Positions 33,425 to 45,551 of a stretch of 64,000 bases of DNA are shown here, in pieces (within the stretch, counting starts at the first letter, position 1; each line of letters begins with the position of its first letter). Source of the DNA: Bryopsis sp. KO-2023. Its lineage: Eukaryota > Chlorophyta > Ulvophyceae > Bryopsidales > Bryopsidaceae. The DNA lies in contig BSYQ01000005.1 of assembly GCA_030272585.1 (NCBI GenBank), forward strand, positions 744,001 to 808,000, written 5' to 3'. Made by a program: the position numbers and the translations under genes. The notes under the pieces were generated by a model. That model saw only the letters and a program-made list of their open reading frames with translations. It did not search any database and was not told the DNA's origin.

Positions 33425-33937
33425 TGTTATCGCTCGAGAGGACTGACGTCCGCGAGCGACGTCTCCTATCTCGGGAAAGAGTAAGGCGGCGGCGGAACGG
33501 TCACACAAAATCGCACGGGTCACAGACTCAGGGTCACACCAACAAATCACTGAAAAGCAAGGTTACATCAAGCGTCCCATCTTTTAACTCCCAATTCGAC
33601 TTTCCCGAGGGTGACTAACCACCCGTAACACTCCCACTACCCTGACTCACAGCCGCCAGTTCTACTCCTGACTCACTCACACACTCACACACAGGCCCAG
33701 ACCAAAGCACGTTCCCACTCAGACTCGAACCCAGAACCTTAGTCTCGCAAGTCTTAATCTAGTTGATCGAACCACTGTCTTGACTCTGTGCTCTTGCGAT
33801 GGTTTCCTCGCTGTAGTTCGGTAGTATCTCCTCAGGGGAATGCTGTCATCTACCGGGGATGCATTTGACGCTTCACAGACGTCAGATGCATGACGCCTTT
33901 GACGTCTGACGTCCCTGGACGTCAGCAGCTGGTATCA
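33425..33937 (-). repeat. 5' LTR of element A
   Basis: 513 bp, TG...CA, followed on the minus strand after four bases by the primer-binding site. It keeps the 28-bp block absent from the other LTR. Confidence 0.93.
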
Positions 33938-34025
33938 GCATGTTCACATGGAAAAACAATTTTAGATATGACAGTTTTCAAGCAAACATTGTGGATTTCA
34001 TAGACAACCCCAAGCTAACTACTCC

Positions 34026-35087
34026 TTAATTTGAAAGACGGATGCTCTTCCAGGAAGACAGTCTCTGAAGTTTTAGAAACAATTCAGGGGCAGACGGGAT
34101 TCCCAGCACACCTTGAGCCTCCGTCGACAAGGGAAATCCCAGAGCTTGCGCATCCGAGGCACGCAACATCAAAATGGCACTTCCATCCTCAAAGTCTTCC
34201 AATTGTTCCAGCAGCGCGGTATCCGAAACAAGAATAGGACAGCGCCCTACACACCACACCAGCCATCAAAACACATACTAGATTCCGCCACCACTCCACG
34301 CAGTCCATCCATCGTTTTGCACACAGGAACAACGACTGACGCTTCAGTTTTCAGCTTCAAATTGTTGGTGATCTGTCCTAGGTCCCACATGAATGGGGCA
34401 CTTGCTCACTTCGTTGTTCGCCATCCGGCTTGACCTTCTTCGGGGTCTCCGCATTCCTAACGCTGCTTTTATGATCGATCTCCATGGGGGTGCCGGTGTT
34501 TTGATTGATTTCCATGGGGGTGCCGGCGTTCTGATCGACTTCCATGGGGGTGCCGGTGGAAGCGTTTTTCTGATCGGTGACATCATCGGCCTTTGATATG
34601 TCTGGCATGACCTTGTCTTCGTTTTCCTGGCCAGTCTCCTTGGGTTTTTGTGGCAGAGCCAAAAACCCTTCCATCAGAAAGCGGATGGTATCGCTGAGAT
34701 TGACGTACAAGATCCGTTTGGTGATGTATTTGATGACGAATCCCAGAGCCCCTTGGCAGAAACGGTACTCGCAACGGAGCTGCTTGTTCTTGTCCTTACG
34801 CCTTTCCATTATCTGTCGAAACCACAGGCAAAAAAATAAAATAAAAAATAAAAATCAAATTCGAGATAAGATTGAAAACAAATGTGTTTCCATGGCATCA
34901 TGCATAATACACATGTATGTATATATGTACTTGCCTTTTGCCCTACAACTTCGATCCTTCCTTCACAGCTTTGCAAGTGAAGTACACCTTCCCAGCGTGC
35001 CCCTCCTTGACCATCCGGGAAATCAAATACTTTCCCGGGTCAAAACCCTCAATCCCGTAAAACTTCACTGGGACCTCAACACAGCTC
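34026..35087 (-). CDS. NSUN2/Trm4-like C-terminal exons with tail (right copy)
   Basis: The minus strand carries the same two exons as the left arm (35,087-34,946 and from 34,812), but here the second continues past the arm border: after QKPK it reads ETGQENEDKVMPDISKADD. A threefold near-repeat of TGTPMEIDQN and a Lys/Glu tail follow, to about 34,390. A last exon (34,259-34,026) encodes LLEQLEDFEDGSAILMLRAS and GIPSAPELFLKLQRL before a stop, plausibly the final PUA-like strand region of NSUN2. The tail is unlike animal NSUN2. Upstream methyltransferase-core exons are not seen in the right arm. Confidence 0.6.
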
Positions 35088-37071
35088 CTATGATGATGGA
35101 ACAGGGGAAACTGTCCTATCCAACTACATGCAGCTCCTGGGTCAAATCTGATGTCGCACCACCTCTTAAAGCAAGAAATCCATCAGGTCATTCACAGCTG
35201 CAAACGCCCATCTTTGTTCTCTTTGCCACACATCCACATCCATACATAATCTAAAGTTACAAACTCAAAACTGGCAAATCACAGGTCACCTTTGTCTCCC
35301 TCAATCCACAACCCCCATCCCCCCCCCCCCCCAAAAAAAAAGGGGTGAGCTTTCAGGGTCGTTAGGTGAAGTCCTGATCTGGCAAAATGAAACGCAAAGC
35401 AGAGAGACTAGTACTCGTCATAGTACCCTGCACAACCCCCACCTCCTCCCATCTATTTTTTTTTTTTACTGCTTTGTCAAGGATCCAACAGCAAAAAAGC
35501 GAAGCGCTTCTTTGGAATATATGTGTGTGTGTGTGTTTTTTTCCTGTTCGAGCCTTACGATGTGTACAGCTCTGTTTGCCAGTAAGACGATATGAATTCC
35601 TTCCTCAGCTCTGTGGATTGGGATTTCCCTTCCACCTCCTTGGTTTCAGGTTTTCCGTGCGACGTTCAAAACAGGGCCTGGCCTTCAACCTAATCAAAAC
35701 AACACCACTCTTTTGCATCGACCCCCAAAAATTATTCTCAAAAAAAAAAAAAAAAAAATCAAGAAACCAAAAGGGGGGGGGGAGGGAGGGCGTCAGGTAT
35801 ACGGGACAGCGTTGCAGAAACAGGGAAATCGACCAAATTCACAACCACTTGCTGATTTGATTTGGGATCCCAAGAGGGGATGTCTGCGTGTGTTTTTTCT
35901 GTTCGCTTTCGGGAAGAAAAAAAAATCACAGCTCCACGGACTCCACAATGTCGAGGTCTCTGTCACCAGATGTTGATAGGTTTCTGAATTAGAACAAAAA
36001 ATCATCGCATGACAAATTTGATGACAGAGGTTTTCTTTTCAGATGCAGAGCATAGACACCTTTTGGCTTCAGATTCCAGTTGACGGTTGTCCTTTTCCTC
36101 TGCACCGCAAAAAAACACAAGAGAATATTTCTGGTGCAAATGCTTAGGACTGGACGCTTCTGATTTCCTCGTGAGGAAGGAGCGGATACCACTCATCGTT
36201 GTCGATCGATTGAAACGCCGACCCGCACATACGGATTTTCGATTCAACGACAGCAAGCGGAAACCCCAGCTCCAAGTCCCAGACATGAAAGGATTAAAAG
36301 CTTTTTAAGCAGGGTTCGCAAACAGGCTGCTTTAATATGTCACACTCGGGTTAAAATGATCAGCGACAGATCCTCCTTGCGAACAAGACCCTCCTCAAGT
36401 GCAGCGTCCCCTTTTTCTCCACTTCCTAATTGATCGAGCAATTATCGGTTTGACGAGCGAAGGATGTGACTTTGTGGGGTGGGGTACTTGAGAGCAGCGA
36501 GTACCGAAGTTCACGAGTGAGTGTTTGAGGGGTGGTAAACATGGTTCGTCCAAGTCATGCGACCGATGCGGATTTCGACAATCGGTTGCCACTAGGGTTA
36601 AACCCCGGCTCGCTCACGCGTTTTTTTGAATTTTTTTTTTTTCTGTTTTGTTTACTTTTTTTGTTTGGAATGGGGCGTTGGAGGAGCGGCAGTTCGACTC
36701 TGCCTCGCCCCCTCTCTGTTTTTTTAAGGACGGGGCCTCTTAGTAAGGCATCGCAACTCTTGGGGGCACCCGGAGGGACTTTGTGAGTGGGTTTTTGTCG
36801 CATAATACCATAAATTAATATAGAGAGATCCCTTCTGGCATTACCCATGCAATTCTGATCAGCGTTTTTCCTGTTGGTTCTCGAATCAATTTCTTCTTAG
36901 TTTACCTTTGAGGTAGAGAGCTAGATATGGACACCGCGATCACACGGTGGTGTTATTTTGTTTGTTTGTTTTTTTCTGAGTCGGCTGCACTCGACCTTTT
37001 GGCTGTGTGTAAAATAATTCCAATTCAATATATAAAAATAGATGTATGTTTCCCTCTGCTTTTGATTTCAG

Positions 37072-37215
37072 GCTTCTTCCTGCACAGTGGCCATGCATGT
37101 TGAATGTATCGGCCTAGCAAAGGTTCCGAATGGGAAATGGTACTACCCGAATTGCATCGACAAAAAACCAGTAGCAATCCGGACCAGCCAACGAATCATC
37201 GATAGCGGTCAATAG
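37072..37215 (+). CDS. PHD-finger terminal exon (right copy)
   Basis: Identical in structure to the left-arm exon: acceptor TTTGATTTCAG, HVECIGLAKVPNGKWYYPNC, TAG stop. It carries the same Tyr in place of a zinc Cys, so the change predates the duplication. Confidence 0.5.
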   Translation, partial: ASSCTVAMHVECIGLAKVPNGKWYYPNCIDKKPVAIRTSQRIIDSGQ

Positions 37216-37991
37216 CACGTTCAACCGAGGCTTTGGGTTCGTCTTATTTTGAAAAAACACGGGGTGAAAACAGATAGGTTGGTTGGCATGGGAAGCTGCA
37301 TGCAGGGCTGGGTTTCATGGTCAATTGAACCTAGCTAGTGATAGAAATTAATTGTGGAAATCTGGTTGCTGGGGTGAGTAAATTCATTGTATTGTGGAGT
37401 GTTTGCCTCACAGATATCGTTCGAGGTGAGGGTCCATTTGGTTAATCATTTGGTTTTTGCACAAATCTACTGCAGATTGGGCTTCCAAACATCAGTTGAT
37501 TGCTCAGACAACGCTCGTTGAATGCCGTTGGCTGTCTTGGGGCAGTATCCCTCCACGTATGTTTCTGGTGTTGCTGTTTTCCCATAGTGTTTGGAATTAC
37601 GTCGTTCGCTTGGAAGCTCCTGATCGGCTTTGTTGGGTTTCATTTAGGTGCCGTGGGATTCACATGTAAAAAGTACGACCCCTGTTCCAACCAAAGTATG
37701 GGTTGGTCTCTGAAAAAAGGGAAATTGGGGGGGGGAACAAGGACCCTTGCCGGAGAACCTCTCCACTGGAGGTGCAATTCACCCGGATTGATCTTTTGTT
37801 TTGGGCTTGTTGATGGAACACGGATACTAAAACACCACGAATGAGTTCACAATCGTTTATAAACGAATTCGATGCCCGAGAATATTATACAACTGGATGA
37901 CGAACAAGAGTTTTGTTTTTCCCACTGTGAGTTTTTTTTGTTTGTTTTTTTTTAAGCGAAAAAAAAAGAGGAGCAGTAATAGCATCCATAC

Positions 37992-38098
37992 TTGTCCAAA
38001 CCCATGTCTCTTTGCTTTTCCACCATTTGCTGTAGAGTCAAGCTTTTTGGTCGAGGATCGATTTCCCCACGTTCGTTCATCAGTTTTGCCTCCGCTTC
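37992..38098 (-). CDS. NUFIP1-like exon 4, duplicate
   Basis: Copy of 19,361-19,467 (EAEAKLMNERGEIDPRPKSL...), with the same splice borders. The preceding NUFIP1 exons lie outside the duplication, so this copy is orphaned. Confidence 0.6.
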
Positions 38099-38150
38099 CT
38101 AGAAAAAAAACAAAAACAAAAAAAACGCTGGTTCACTCAACTGAAGCGAT

Positions 38151-39590
38151 GAATGAAGTCAGAATGAAGTCTATTCATTCACCACAAATCACATTGCTTC
38201 ATTACATGTGCATTTGGATGTCCCTGACATCTTCCTCTTTTCCCTACTAGCACTCACTGCTAGCTTTCTGTAACTCCACAGTTCATCAACTGCCTAACAA
38301 AACTACCCATCTAGTCTGATCCCTTTTAACTCCCCCTGGCACACCACTGCAGACAAAAGACCTCTTCTCCTTTTTTACTACTCCAATTCAAGTATTCTCT
38401 CCAACATAAGAGAGATCAAACACCCAAATGGAGGCAGGAGTTTATCAAGAAGCATTCTTTAGGTCTACAGTTGCCAAGAAAAACCAGGATATATAAACAG
38501 ATGAGAGAATGAGGAATAACCCTTATCGCATCAGGAGTCCTAATTCAGGACCAGCCATATACAAAATTATACCACAAAGAGAAACACATCTCAATCTTCA
38601 CATTATGCAGCCTGGAGACATCTACAGTTCTCCCAGTTAGCAGTTTTGCGAAAAAACGTACTTCTCCATGGCGACGTAAAAACCCTGAGCGTTTTCGCAA
38701 GGGCGGAAATGCCGTTTTTATTTCTGATGCGAAGGGTAACATCGCCGCCAAGAATGTGACGTTGTCTTCGGCGTGCCGTCGTATCATGAGTTGCAGCCGC
38801 CCTTTGCTGCGAGAATCGAGGGATTGCTGCACGGGTCGTGCTGTTCTGCGTTCGATCCAAAGTGAAGAAAGACGTTGCGATTTGCCGTGGGAAGCCTGTT
38901 GCTTTTTGTTGAATGGTAAGATGAAGAACATGACGGTTTTCGTGGCTGAGTCTGCGCTGTTGCGTAGCATGGAGTTTGTTCGAGGTTTCGATTTGCTGTA
39001 GGCGTGGCTGGCGGACGTCGTCTGCTGCAATGCGAACAGACCTGAACGGAGGCAGAATCGCAGGTAGAGGGCGCGATTTCCCAAGCCCGAGCTCGGGGAT
39101 ATATTTTCCCTGGCCCTGTCCCTCGATTCAGAAATGCGAGAACGAGGATCTCTTTGGAGCGGTGAGCGCCTGGGAGCTATTGCAGTGGTTGGCGTTTTGG
39201 GATGTTCCTGAGCTGTGGTGGTCGCAATTCGATCTTCAGGGTGAGAAGGAGCTCTCCGCCGCGTTCGCCGTTTCCATTAACAACGTTGCTGATGAGCTGG
39301 AAGCTTGCGGAGAGGAAGATGCCTTCGGCAAAGCGACTGCAGACTGCCTGAGCGAAGAGTGGTGATGGAAGACAAATGAGGGTAGAATTCCTTGTGTATG
39401 GATCACAGATTACAAAAATTGAGTGACCTCAGTGAACATCAAGGATGATGCCAGATTTCTCACTTCAGGGTTGACACATGTCCTTAAAATTAAGTTTGAA
39501 GGAATTGAGTGGAATCCCTGGTGGCCCCCTCCAGGGGATTGGGTCCTATTCCCAAAAGGTTCCTATTATTAGATCTATCGCATCATTCAC
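38151..39590. other. Unassigned sequence, possible gene fragments
   Basis: Unique sequence outside the right arm. A GC-richer stretch (38,600-39,365) is open on both strands: 179 codons minus from 39,084, and plus to 39,363 ending in SINNVADELEACGEEDAFGK... The plus C-terminal half looks protein-like, but no family is recognised and no splice borders stand out. Confidence 0.3.
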
Positions 39591-39599
39591 TGATAATTC

Positions 39600-39955
39600 A
39601 CCCGTCTTTAGATGTCGTACAACAGCGTGAAACCACGTCAAAATATCGCTGACGCTCTCTGAGCGTGGAAGTAACACAACCGCAACAAGCGACGTAAAAC
39701 TACGTCAAATTGTCGCTGACGTTCCCTCAGCGTGAAATTAACGCAACCGCAACAAGCAACGTGAAACAACGTCAAATTACTGGTGGCGCTGTTTCACGCT
39801 GGATTGACACAGTCGCAACAAGCACGCAATTTTATGGGCGTTATTTTTGCGCTAATCATCGTCAGCGGTATCCGAATTCGATAAAGAGGCGTAAGCGATA
39901 AAACAACGCCAGTTCTCGTCATTTTAACGCGGTTGGTTTTTTCAGATGGAACATA
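39600..39955 (-). repeat. GACGCAA/TTCACGC motif repeat, copy 2
   Basis: An inverted relative of 8,930-9,180. It ends (reading minus) with CTGAAAAAACCAACCGCG and is filled with GACGT, TTCACGCTG, GCAACAAGC and GCGTGAAA words in both orientations. It has no coding capacity. Confidence 0.5.
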
Positions 39956-40112
39956 GAATGTGTAATAAGCATTTTTGCACAAACTCAATAAATACCACCC
40001 CATCGAAAAAACACCAACCCCAGCAAACAAACAAAACTATAGGTTCAACCAACCCTTTTTTCTTATTATATATGCAAGGATAATTCCAAAGGTCAGCAGC
40101 TGTCCGTGAAAA

Positions 40113-40504
40113 TCATCCTTCTGGAGGCGGCACCTCGAAATCACAATCTCCGTTTCTTTCAGTCACTCTCCCAGCACCCTCCAGACATTTCCCTTCAGAG
40201 TTCCAATATTCGCATTGGCACACCGTCCCAACGCCACTGTATTTCTTACATGCACACTCCTCCGTATCCTCCGTGGGAGAAGTTGAAGGAAGGGCTGGGG
40301 GTGGAGAACTGGCTGGAGGTAGTGTTTCCACCTCAAAATCGCAGTCTCCGTCGCCTTCGGTCACTTTCCTTGAGTCTGAATGGCAAAGCCCCTCAGAATC
40401 CCAACAGGTGCACTGACAGGTGGTGGTTTCGTCGTCGCTTATCTTCTGAAACTGACATTCTGTTTTCGCGGGGCACGCGCATTCCTCGCTGATCTCTCCT
40501 CCAC
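40113..40504 (-). CDS. Cys-rich repeat protein, terminal exon
   Basis: An acceptor (GGGAAAACCAG) opens a 130-codon exon that ends in TGA at 40,113. It holds two homologous Cys-rich modules. The first starts at ECACPAKTECQF and includes CQCTCWDSEGLC and GDGDCDFEV; the second starts at ECACKKYSG and includes CQCEYWNSEGKC and NGDCDFEV. A Pro/Ser linker (PPASSPPPALPSTSP) joins them. The consensus C.C.....C.C...W(D/N)SEG.C...........GDCDFEV suggests a disulfide-bonded extracellular or lumenal repeat. The upstream exon with a signal peptide was not found. The opposite-strand frame here is a shadow. The family is not recognised. Confidence 0.6.
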
Positions 40505-41536
40505 CTGGTTTTCCCAGAAGTAAAAAAAATCACCATCCTGTGCAGGATGAAAAAAAAAAGCGTGAAAAATGTGCCGCTTTTAGGATTCAAAGTGCAGTGT
40601 AAGTATGTAATGTTTCGGCATAGGACGCTGCGCAGTGCCCGCCGAAAGTTCCCTGTACGGCAATAGTACAATTTTTGGTAATCGCGCTGGTCCTGGTCTT
40701 GGGACGCAAGTCGACATATTTAACCACTCGGACATCTGAGCTCATGCACACTTTAACAAGTGAACACAGACACTAAAACAAAAATGGAAATGAATAAGAA
40801 CAAACAAAGGGTTTTTCCTGGGTGAAAGTGTGACGGCCACGCCAATCAAACAAGGTTACCGAGGCACATGCCGTGCATTTTAAGGTTGAGAGTAGCAACG
40901 GGGAACTGGGTTGATTCGGACTGAGCAGATTGGATCGATGGTCAATAACTGACCGGGAGATTTTGACCTCAAATAACGCCTGCAAGGTCAGGCGTTTTGC
41001 AGACGTTACATACATCCTGCCAAGTATTTCCCATCTATGAACCGAATAGAATTTAGGTGTTTTTCAGACGTAACTTGGGTGTCGACGTGGTATTTCAAAC
41101 ACTCATCAGGTGCTTGCCATTTTTTTCCAAGGGGTTGCTCGTGAGCTGATCAGGCGTCTCTCTCATGGCCTCTCCCTGTGGCCACAGGGACAAGACAGGT
41201 ATAAGCTCGACATCATCAACGATTGGTTGATTTTTTCAGGATTTGAATGGCTAGTACGGTTAGTACGATAGGTTAAAGAACGCAATGACTCAGGGTGGGA
41301 CGAAAAGCTATCCCTGGAAGGGACAGGTGACGCCAGTTGGGGATCCAGTCGGACTGGATCTTTGAATGATTGAGGGAGTAGTTCGCTTAAAAGAGGGCGG
41401 TTTTCATATTACAATCGAGGTTTTTCTTTCTTTGGATCTCCAAAGAAAGTGTTGGTTCTTCGAACTGATAGTTTTTTCTGCCGCTCGCGGCGTCCCAACC
41501 CAGAGGGTTGTGTTGTTTTCATTTTGATCCATCTGC

Positions 41537-44500
41537 ATGGATCGTTTTTTACCGTTGTATACCACAGCAGCTCGAAATTACGGAGTTTCTATCCCACAAG
41601 ATTTGGCCCTGTATCGACAATTGTCGGATACTACCCTTTTGCCCGCGGCGAATAACCCGGTCGAGGCTCCTTCGACAGGAGTGACTTTGGGGCTTTGGTT
41701 TGATTTTGGACGAACATCGGACGGTCTGGAACTACAATCGACTTTGGGAAAGCGTTCAGGCTTCTGGCAGGAGATTGCGAATACAGCTCCGGTATTGTAT
41801 TCGCTGTTTGTGACCACAGCTAATTTGGTTGGTTTCTTGGCGCATCCTGGAGTACCAGAGGCTTTGCGTGAACATATCCATCCGATTGTGTCAGCGCAAG
41901 TGCGCACTTTGGATTTAGCTGTTGCCCAGTGGCAGGTGTTACAGACTCGGGGTTCTCAAGATCCAGACGTTCCGGGTGCAGCAGCAGGTCTGCAGAACCA
42001 GATTCGATTACAGGGAGCTCAGTTCCGCGGATATTCTGCCCCAGTGGCCCACGAATATTTTGGCTCGTTTCGAGAGCAGTTGCAGCGGGCGCAGGTTAAG
42101 CACGCTACTACGCCCTCTCGGGGGGATCAGAAAAAAGGTCGTTCTCGTAAAGGAGCGCAGCAAGGACAGGGCGAGACTTCTGGGGCTCAGCAGCAGCAGC
42201 CGCCGCAGAATCAGAATCACCCAAAGAAGTGAATGGGGTATAGGCCGCCATCGGGATGGCCAGTTCGCGATCAGACGACTTTTCTCTTCAATCAGCCGAG
42301 GAAGCGGTTGACGATTTGGAGACGTATGGGAGCTTCCCGGCGCACAATGAAATGGTTGCATCAGGGGGTGGATTGGAATTGGATCTCAGGACCACCACCC
42401 CCCTTCCACGAGGGGAATTCAGTGATGGAGGGGGCAACTGGTCAAGCATGGGACAAGATTCTGCAAGAGTATTTGGATCTCGGGGTGTTGCGTCCGGCCC
42501 GTTCGAATCGCTGGGTGTCCAAGGCTTTCTTGATCAAGAAACGCGATTCTCCCGACTACAGGCTCATCATGGATTTACGACCGATCAACCAGTGGATTCA
42601 GGTTCCAAAGGTCCGGTTCGAGACTCTGCAGTCGGCGGTTGGCCATTTTCCAGAGGCCGCCCACATGATCCAATGGGACTTGAAACATGCGTACTTCCAT
42701 GTGCCCATCCACCCCAAGCTGAGGAAATATCTGACGATTATGGTAAATGGTCGTCTATTCGAATGCTGTGCATTACCTTTTGGATTGTGTATTTCGCCTT
42801 TTGTCTGGACAAAGGTAATGAAGGATGTGTCGTCTTTTTTGCGTTTCCCGCGGCAAGTGGCTTGCCCGCCAGGGGGTATTTTGAAGAAAATTTGGAAAGC
42901 CGATATTCCCGTTACACTTTTAGTGTATTTAGACGATTTTCTAGCATTATACAGGGGGAAAAAGGTTTTGGCTCGATGGGGCAGGTGGATTCAGAAATTT
43001 TTCCAGGCTTTAGGCCTACTAGTCCACCCTGTCAAGAGCGATTTTTCGCCCTCCAGGAGGAGGATTCATTTGGGATTAGAAATAGATACCAATCAATGTT
43101 TGCTACGAGTACCGGTTACAAGGTTGTGTCGGATCCAGGGGTTGGCACGGTTGTTGCTCGATCGGGGGCGCCGACATCGTTGGAAGCTCCCAGTCCGACT
43201 GGTGGCATCGTTCTGTGGCCTTTGTCAGAGCACCAGCCCGGCTTTAAGCGCCGCCAGGTTCTATCTGAGTCACTTATACGCTCAGATTGGCCAGAAGAAA
43301 ACCTGGAAATCATGGGTCCCCATATCTGCAGCCGCGAGGAGGGAGTTGAAATGGTGGCGAAACGTTCCCGCGGCCTGGAATGGAACTCGGTGGAAACCCG
43401 GGAGGGTCCATTGGACGCTGGAAACCGACGCCTCCCTCACCGGCTGGGGGGCCTCATTGTTGAAGGGCTTGGTAGAGACCGACGAGCGGGAGCGACGAGC
43501 ACAGGGGGCAGTGTGTCACGGCTTTTTTCAGGCCGAACACCAGCAACACTCGATCAATTGGAAGGAGCTGACGGCAGTATCGCGCGCCTTGGAGCATTGG
43601 GAACCCTCCCTCGGCAAATGTCTGGTATCCGTGGTTACGGACTCCAGGGTAACCTATTGGGCGCTCAAGAAACTACGTGTGTACGAGCCAACTCTGGTTC
43701 CAGTATTACAGCAGATCGTCGAGTTTTTGACGCGGACGGGGGCGCGCATGTGCCCGCGTTGGGTGGCCTCCCAGGACAATTTTCAGGCAGATGCATTGAG
43801 CCGCCTCCAGTCTCATGGCTGGAGACTCAATCCGGCTATTTTTCGTCAGTTGGAGGTTCACTTTGGCCCGGTTCGGATAGACCGGTTCGCCACGCTCAGA
43901 GACCGGCAAGTGGAGGAATACAATTCACGAACTTGGGAATGCGAGAGCTCAGGCATAGATGCTCTCTCCCAGAGGGATTGGGACAGAGGCGTTTCGTTCG
44001 TTCACCCACCCTGGGGCTTGTTGGAGAAAACTATCGACTTCCTCAGCAACCTGCCGCGAGTTCGTGCCCTGTTGGTACTGCCGTGGTGGCCAGGAGCAGT
44101 GTGGTGTCGCCAAGTGATGAGCTTAGCCCAAGGAGGGATTTGGCTCCGGGACCAAGCAGGGACATTTTTACCTCATCCGGGGACGTGCAACCAGACCCCG
44201 TACCCCCCTTGGCGTTCGGTGGTGTGGATTATCAACAAACCAAAGAAGGTTTGGTTCTGGAAGGACAAGGTAATTCCCTTCGTCAAATTGTCCTCGCAGT
44301 GTTAGACGAGGAGTTTGGACAGCAACAGTATGATTGGGAGCGTTTGCTAGAAGTGGATATACAATGGCCGTCTGAGATTGTGGCTTTACGGCTTCATGTG
44401 GTGCCCGATTTGATTCGCAAGGTTATCGCATCGAATGCGCCGTCTGGACGGGACACTATTTTTGCAAAGTTTAGAAAATTTTGGCATTTTATGCAGTCTA

Positions 44501-45213
44501 CCAAAGAGAAACCCCCGTTTCCTGTATTAACCCCGGAGATTTATGAGTACTTGACTTTTTTGAAAGAGGAAGGGAGGGTGAGTCCTGGGTCCGCGAGACA
44601 GTATCTTACAGCGATCCAATCCATGCATTCGTGGACTATGCTGGGGACCTTGAAGCTTTCGGACGAGGTTACCAAAAGGTTTATCGCGGGATGGGGCAAG
44701 GATTTGGCGGAACGATCACCGGAAAAGATTCCAGTGCAGCATTCGCCAGTACCTTCCAAGGCGGTTCTTTTTTGGTTATCCCTGGTGCGAGAGCAGGACT
44801 TGACCCTTCCCCAAGTCAGAGATCTTTTATTGATGGTATTCGATTTCCTTTTCTTTGCTCGGGCGGATACGGCGTTCGCGGTTCGCCTGCAGGATCTGGA
44901 ACTGGATGCGGGTGAGTGCACGATACATTTTATTGAGAGGCGCTACAAATCGCACAATGCTTTTGAGTTGCGACGGTCTAGGCTTTTTCCTTGTTCGGGG
45001 TGCCCAGAGGTTTTCGGGGCGTTTGAAAAATTTTTGAAAGCGCGGAAAGAAAACTAGGGACAGGATCAAGAAATGGCGACGTCTCCTCTCGCTTCATTAT
45101 GGCGGTTGCCTGGAGATCCAGTTACATTGGATGCGAAATTTGTGGCGAAGTGCTTCTCCAGAGTCATTTTGAGTTTTGGAGAAGCAAGTGGACTGCCTGT
45201 TAGGCCCTGTTTA
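41537..45213 (+). mobile_element. DIRS-type tyrosine-recombinase retroelement, broken
   Basis: Three consecutive frames. A gag-like ORF lies at 41,537-42,232 (231 residues, Gln-rich basic tail). An RT/RNase H ORF lies at 42,233-44,305 (RT LIMDLRPINQWIQ and LLVYLDDFLALY; RNase H LETDASLTGWGA; later VHPPWGLL). A tyrosine recombinase/core-binding region runs from about 44,290 (SARQYLTAIQSMHSW) to 45,057, with similarity continuing to about 45,210. It is broken, with at least one break in the recombinase region and loss of the 3' end where element B begins. Terminal repeats were not identified, so the 5' limit is uncertain (41.0-41.5 kb). Confidence 0.85.
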
Positions 45214-45551
45214 GCTAGGCTTTCACTGGGAGGTTGTGTGCACACTTGAGTTTGAGAAACGAGTGAACAGGGGTGAAACTCGACACTCAGAGATAATTAA
45301 GTTTTACAAGTTCTCTCTGAACTTATCACCCTAGAACCCGAATACCCGTACCACGACTGTACTACAATTCAAACGTTCGTATCAACTACTCCCCCCCCCC
45401 CCCCCAAAGGGTGCCCTCACCCTTGTGCGTGAACACACGAAAAAGAAAACCCCAAAAGTCAATCAACAGAAAAAGAATAAAAGCAAAAAGTCCAACTAAC
45501 ACTCAGCCCACTACCAACTCCCGAAACCACTGTCTCTCGCTTGGTCAGTCT

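Larger units (their letters stand above)
26259..33937 (-). mobile_element. Complete Ty3/gypsy chromodomain element A
   Basis: A 7.7-kb element in minus orientation with a 5-bp target duplication GCATG (26,254-26,258; 33,938-33,942). LTRs start TGTTATCG and end GGTATCA. The LTRs differ by one block of about 28 bp and about nine substitutions (near 2%), so the insertion is fairly young. The primer site (33,409-33,420) is TGGTTTCGGAGC; the purine tract before the 3' LTR is around 26,746-26,758. Gag and pol are long open frames and the element looks whole or nearly so. It sits in an intron next to the NSUN2 central exons. Confidence 0.95.
34638..38150 (-). repeat. Right arm of 3.5-kb inverted duplication
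   Basis: Mirror copy of 19,309-22,808. On the inner side the host gene continues naturally (NSUN2 tail), whereas the left arm stops against retroelement DNA. On the outer side identity ends at 38,150 in ...CTGAAGCGAT, and the NUFIP1 5' exons are absent. Confidence 0.95.

Noticed and set aside
34577-35254. 225-codon plus frame in the right arm (mirrored at 22.2-22.8 kb)
   Set aside because: It is antisense to the NSUN2 C-terminal exons and reads through their introns.
42256-44280. N-terminal two thirds of a 933-codon frame
   Set aside because: It is the shadow of the RT/RNase H frame of the DIRS-type element; only the C-terminal part (recombinase) is real.
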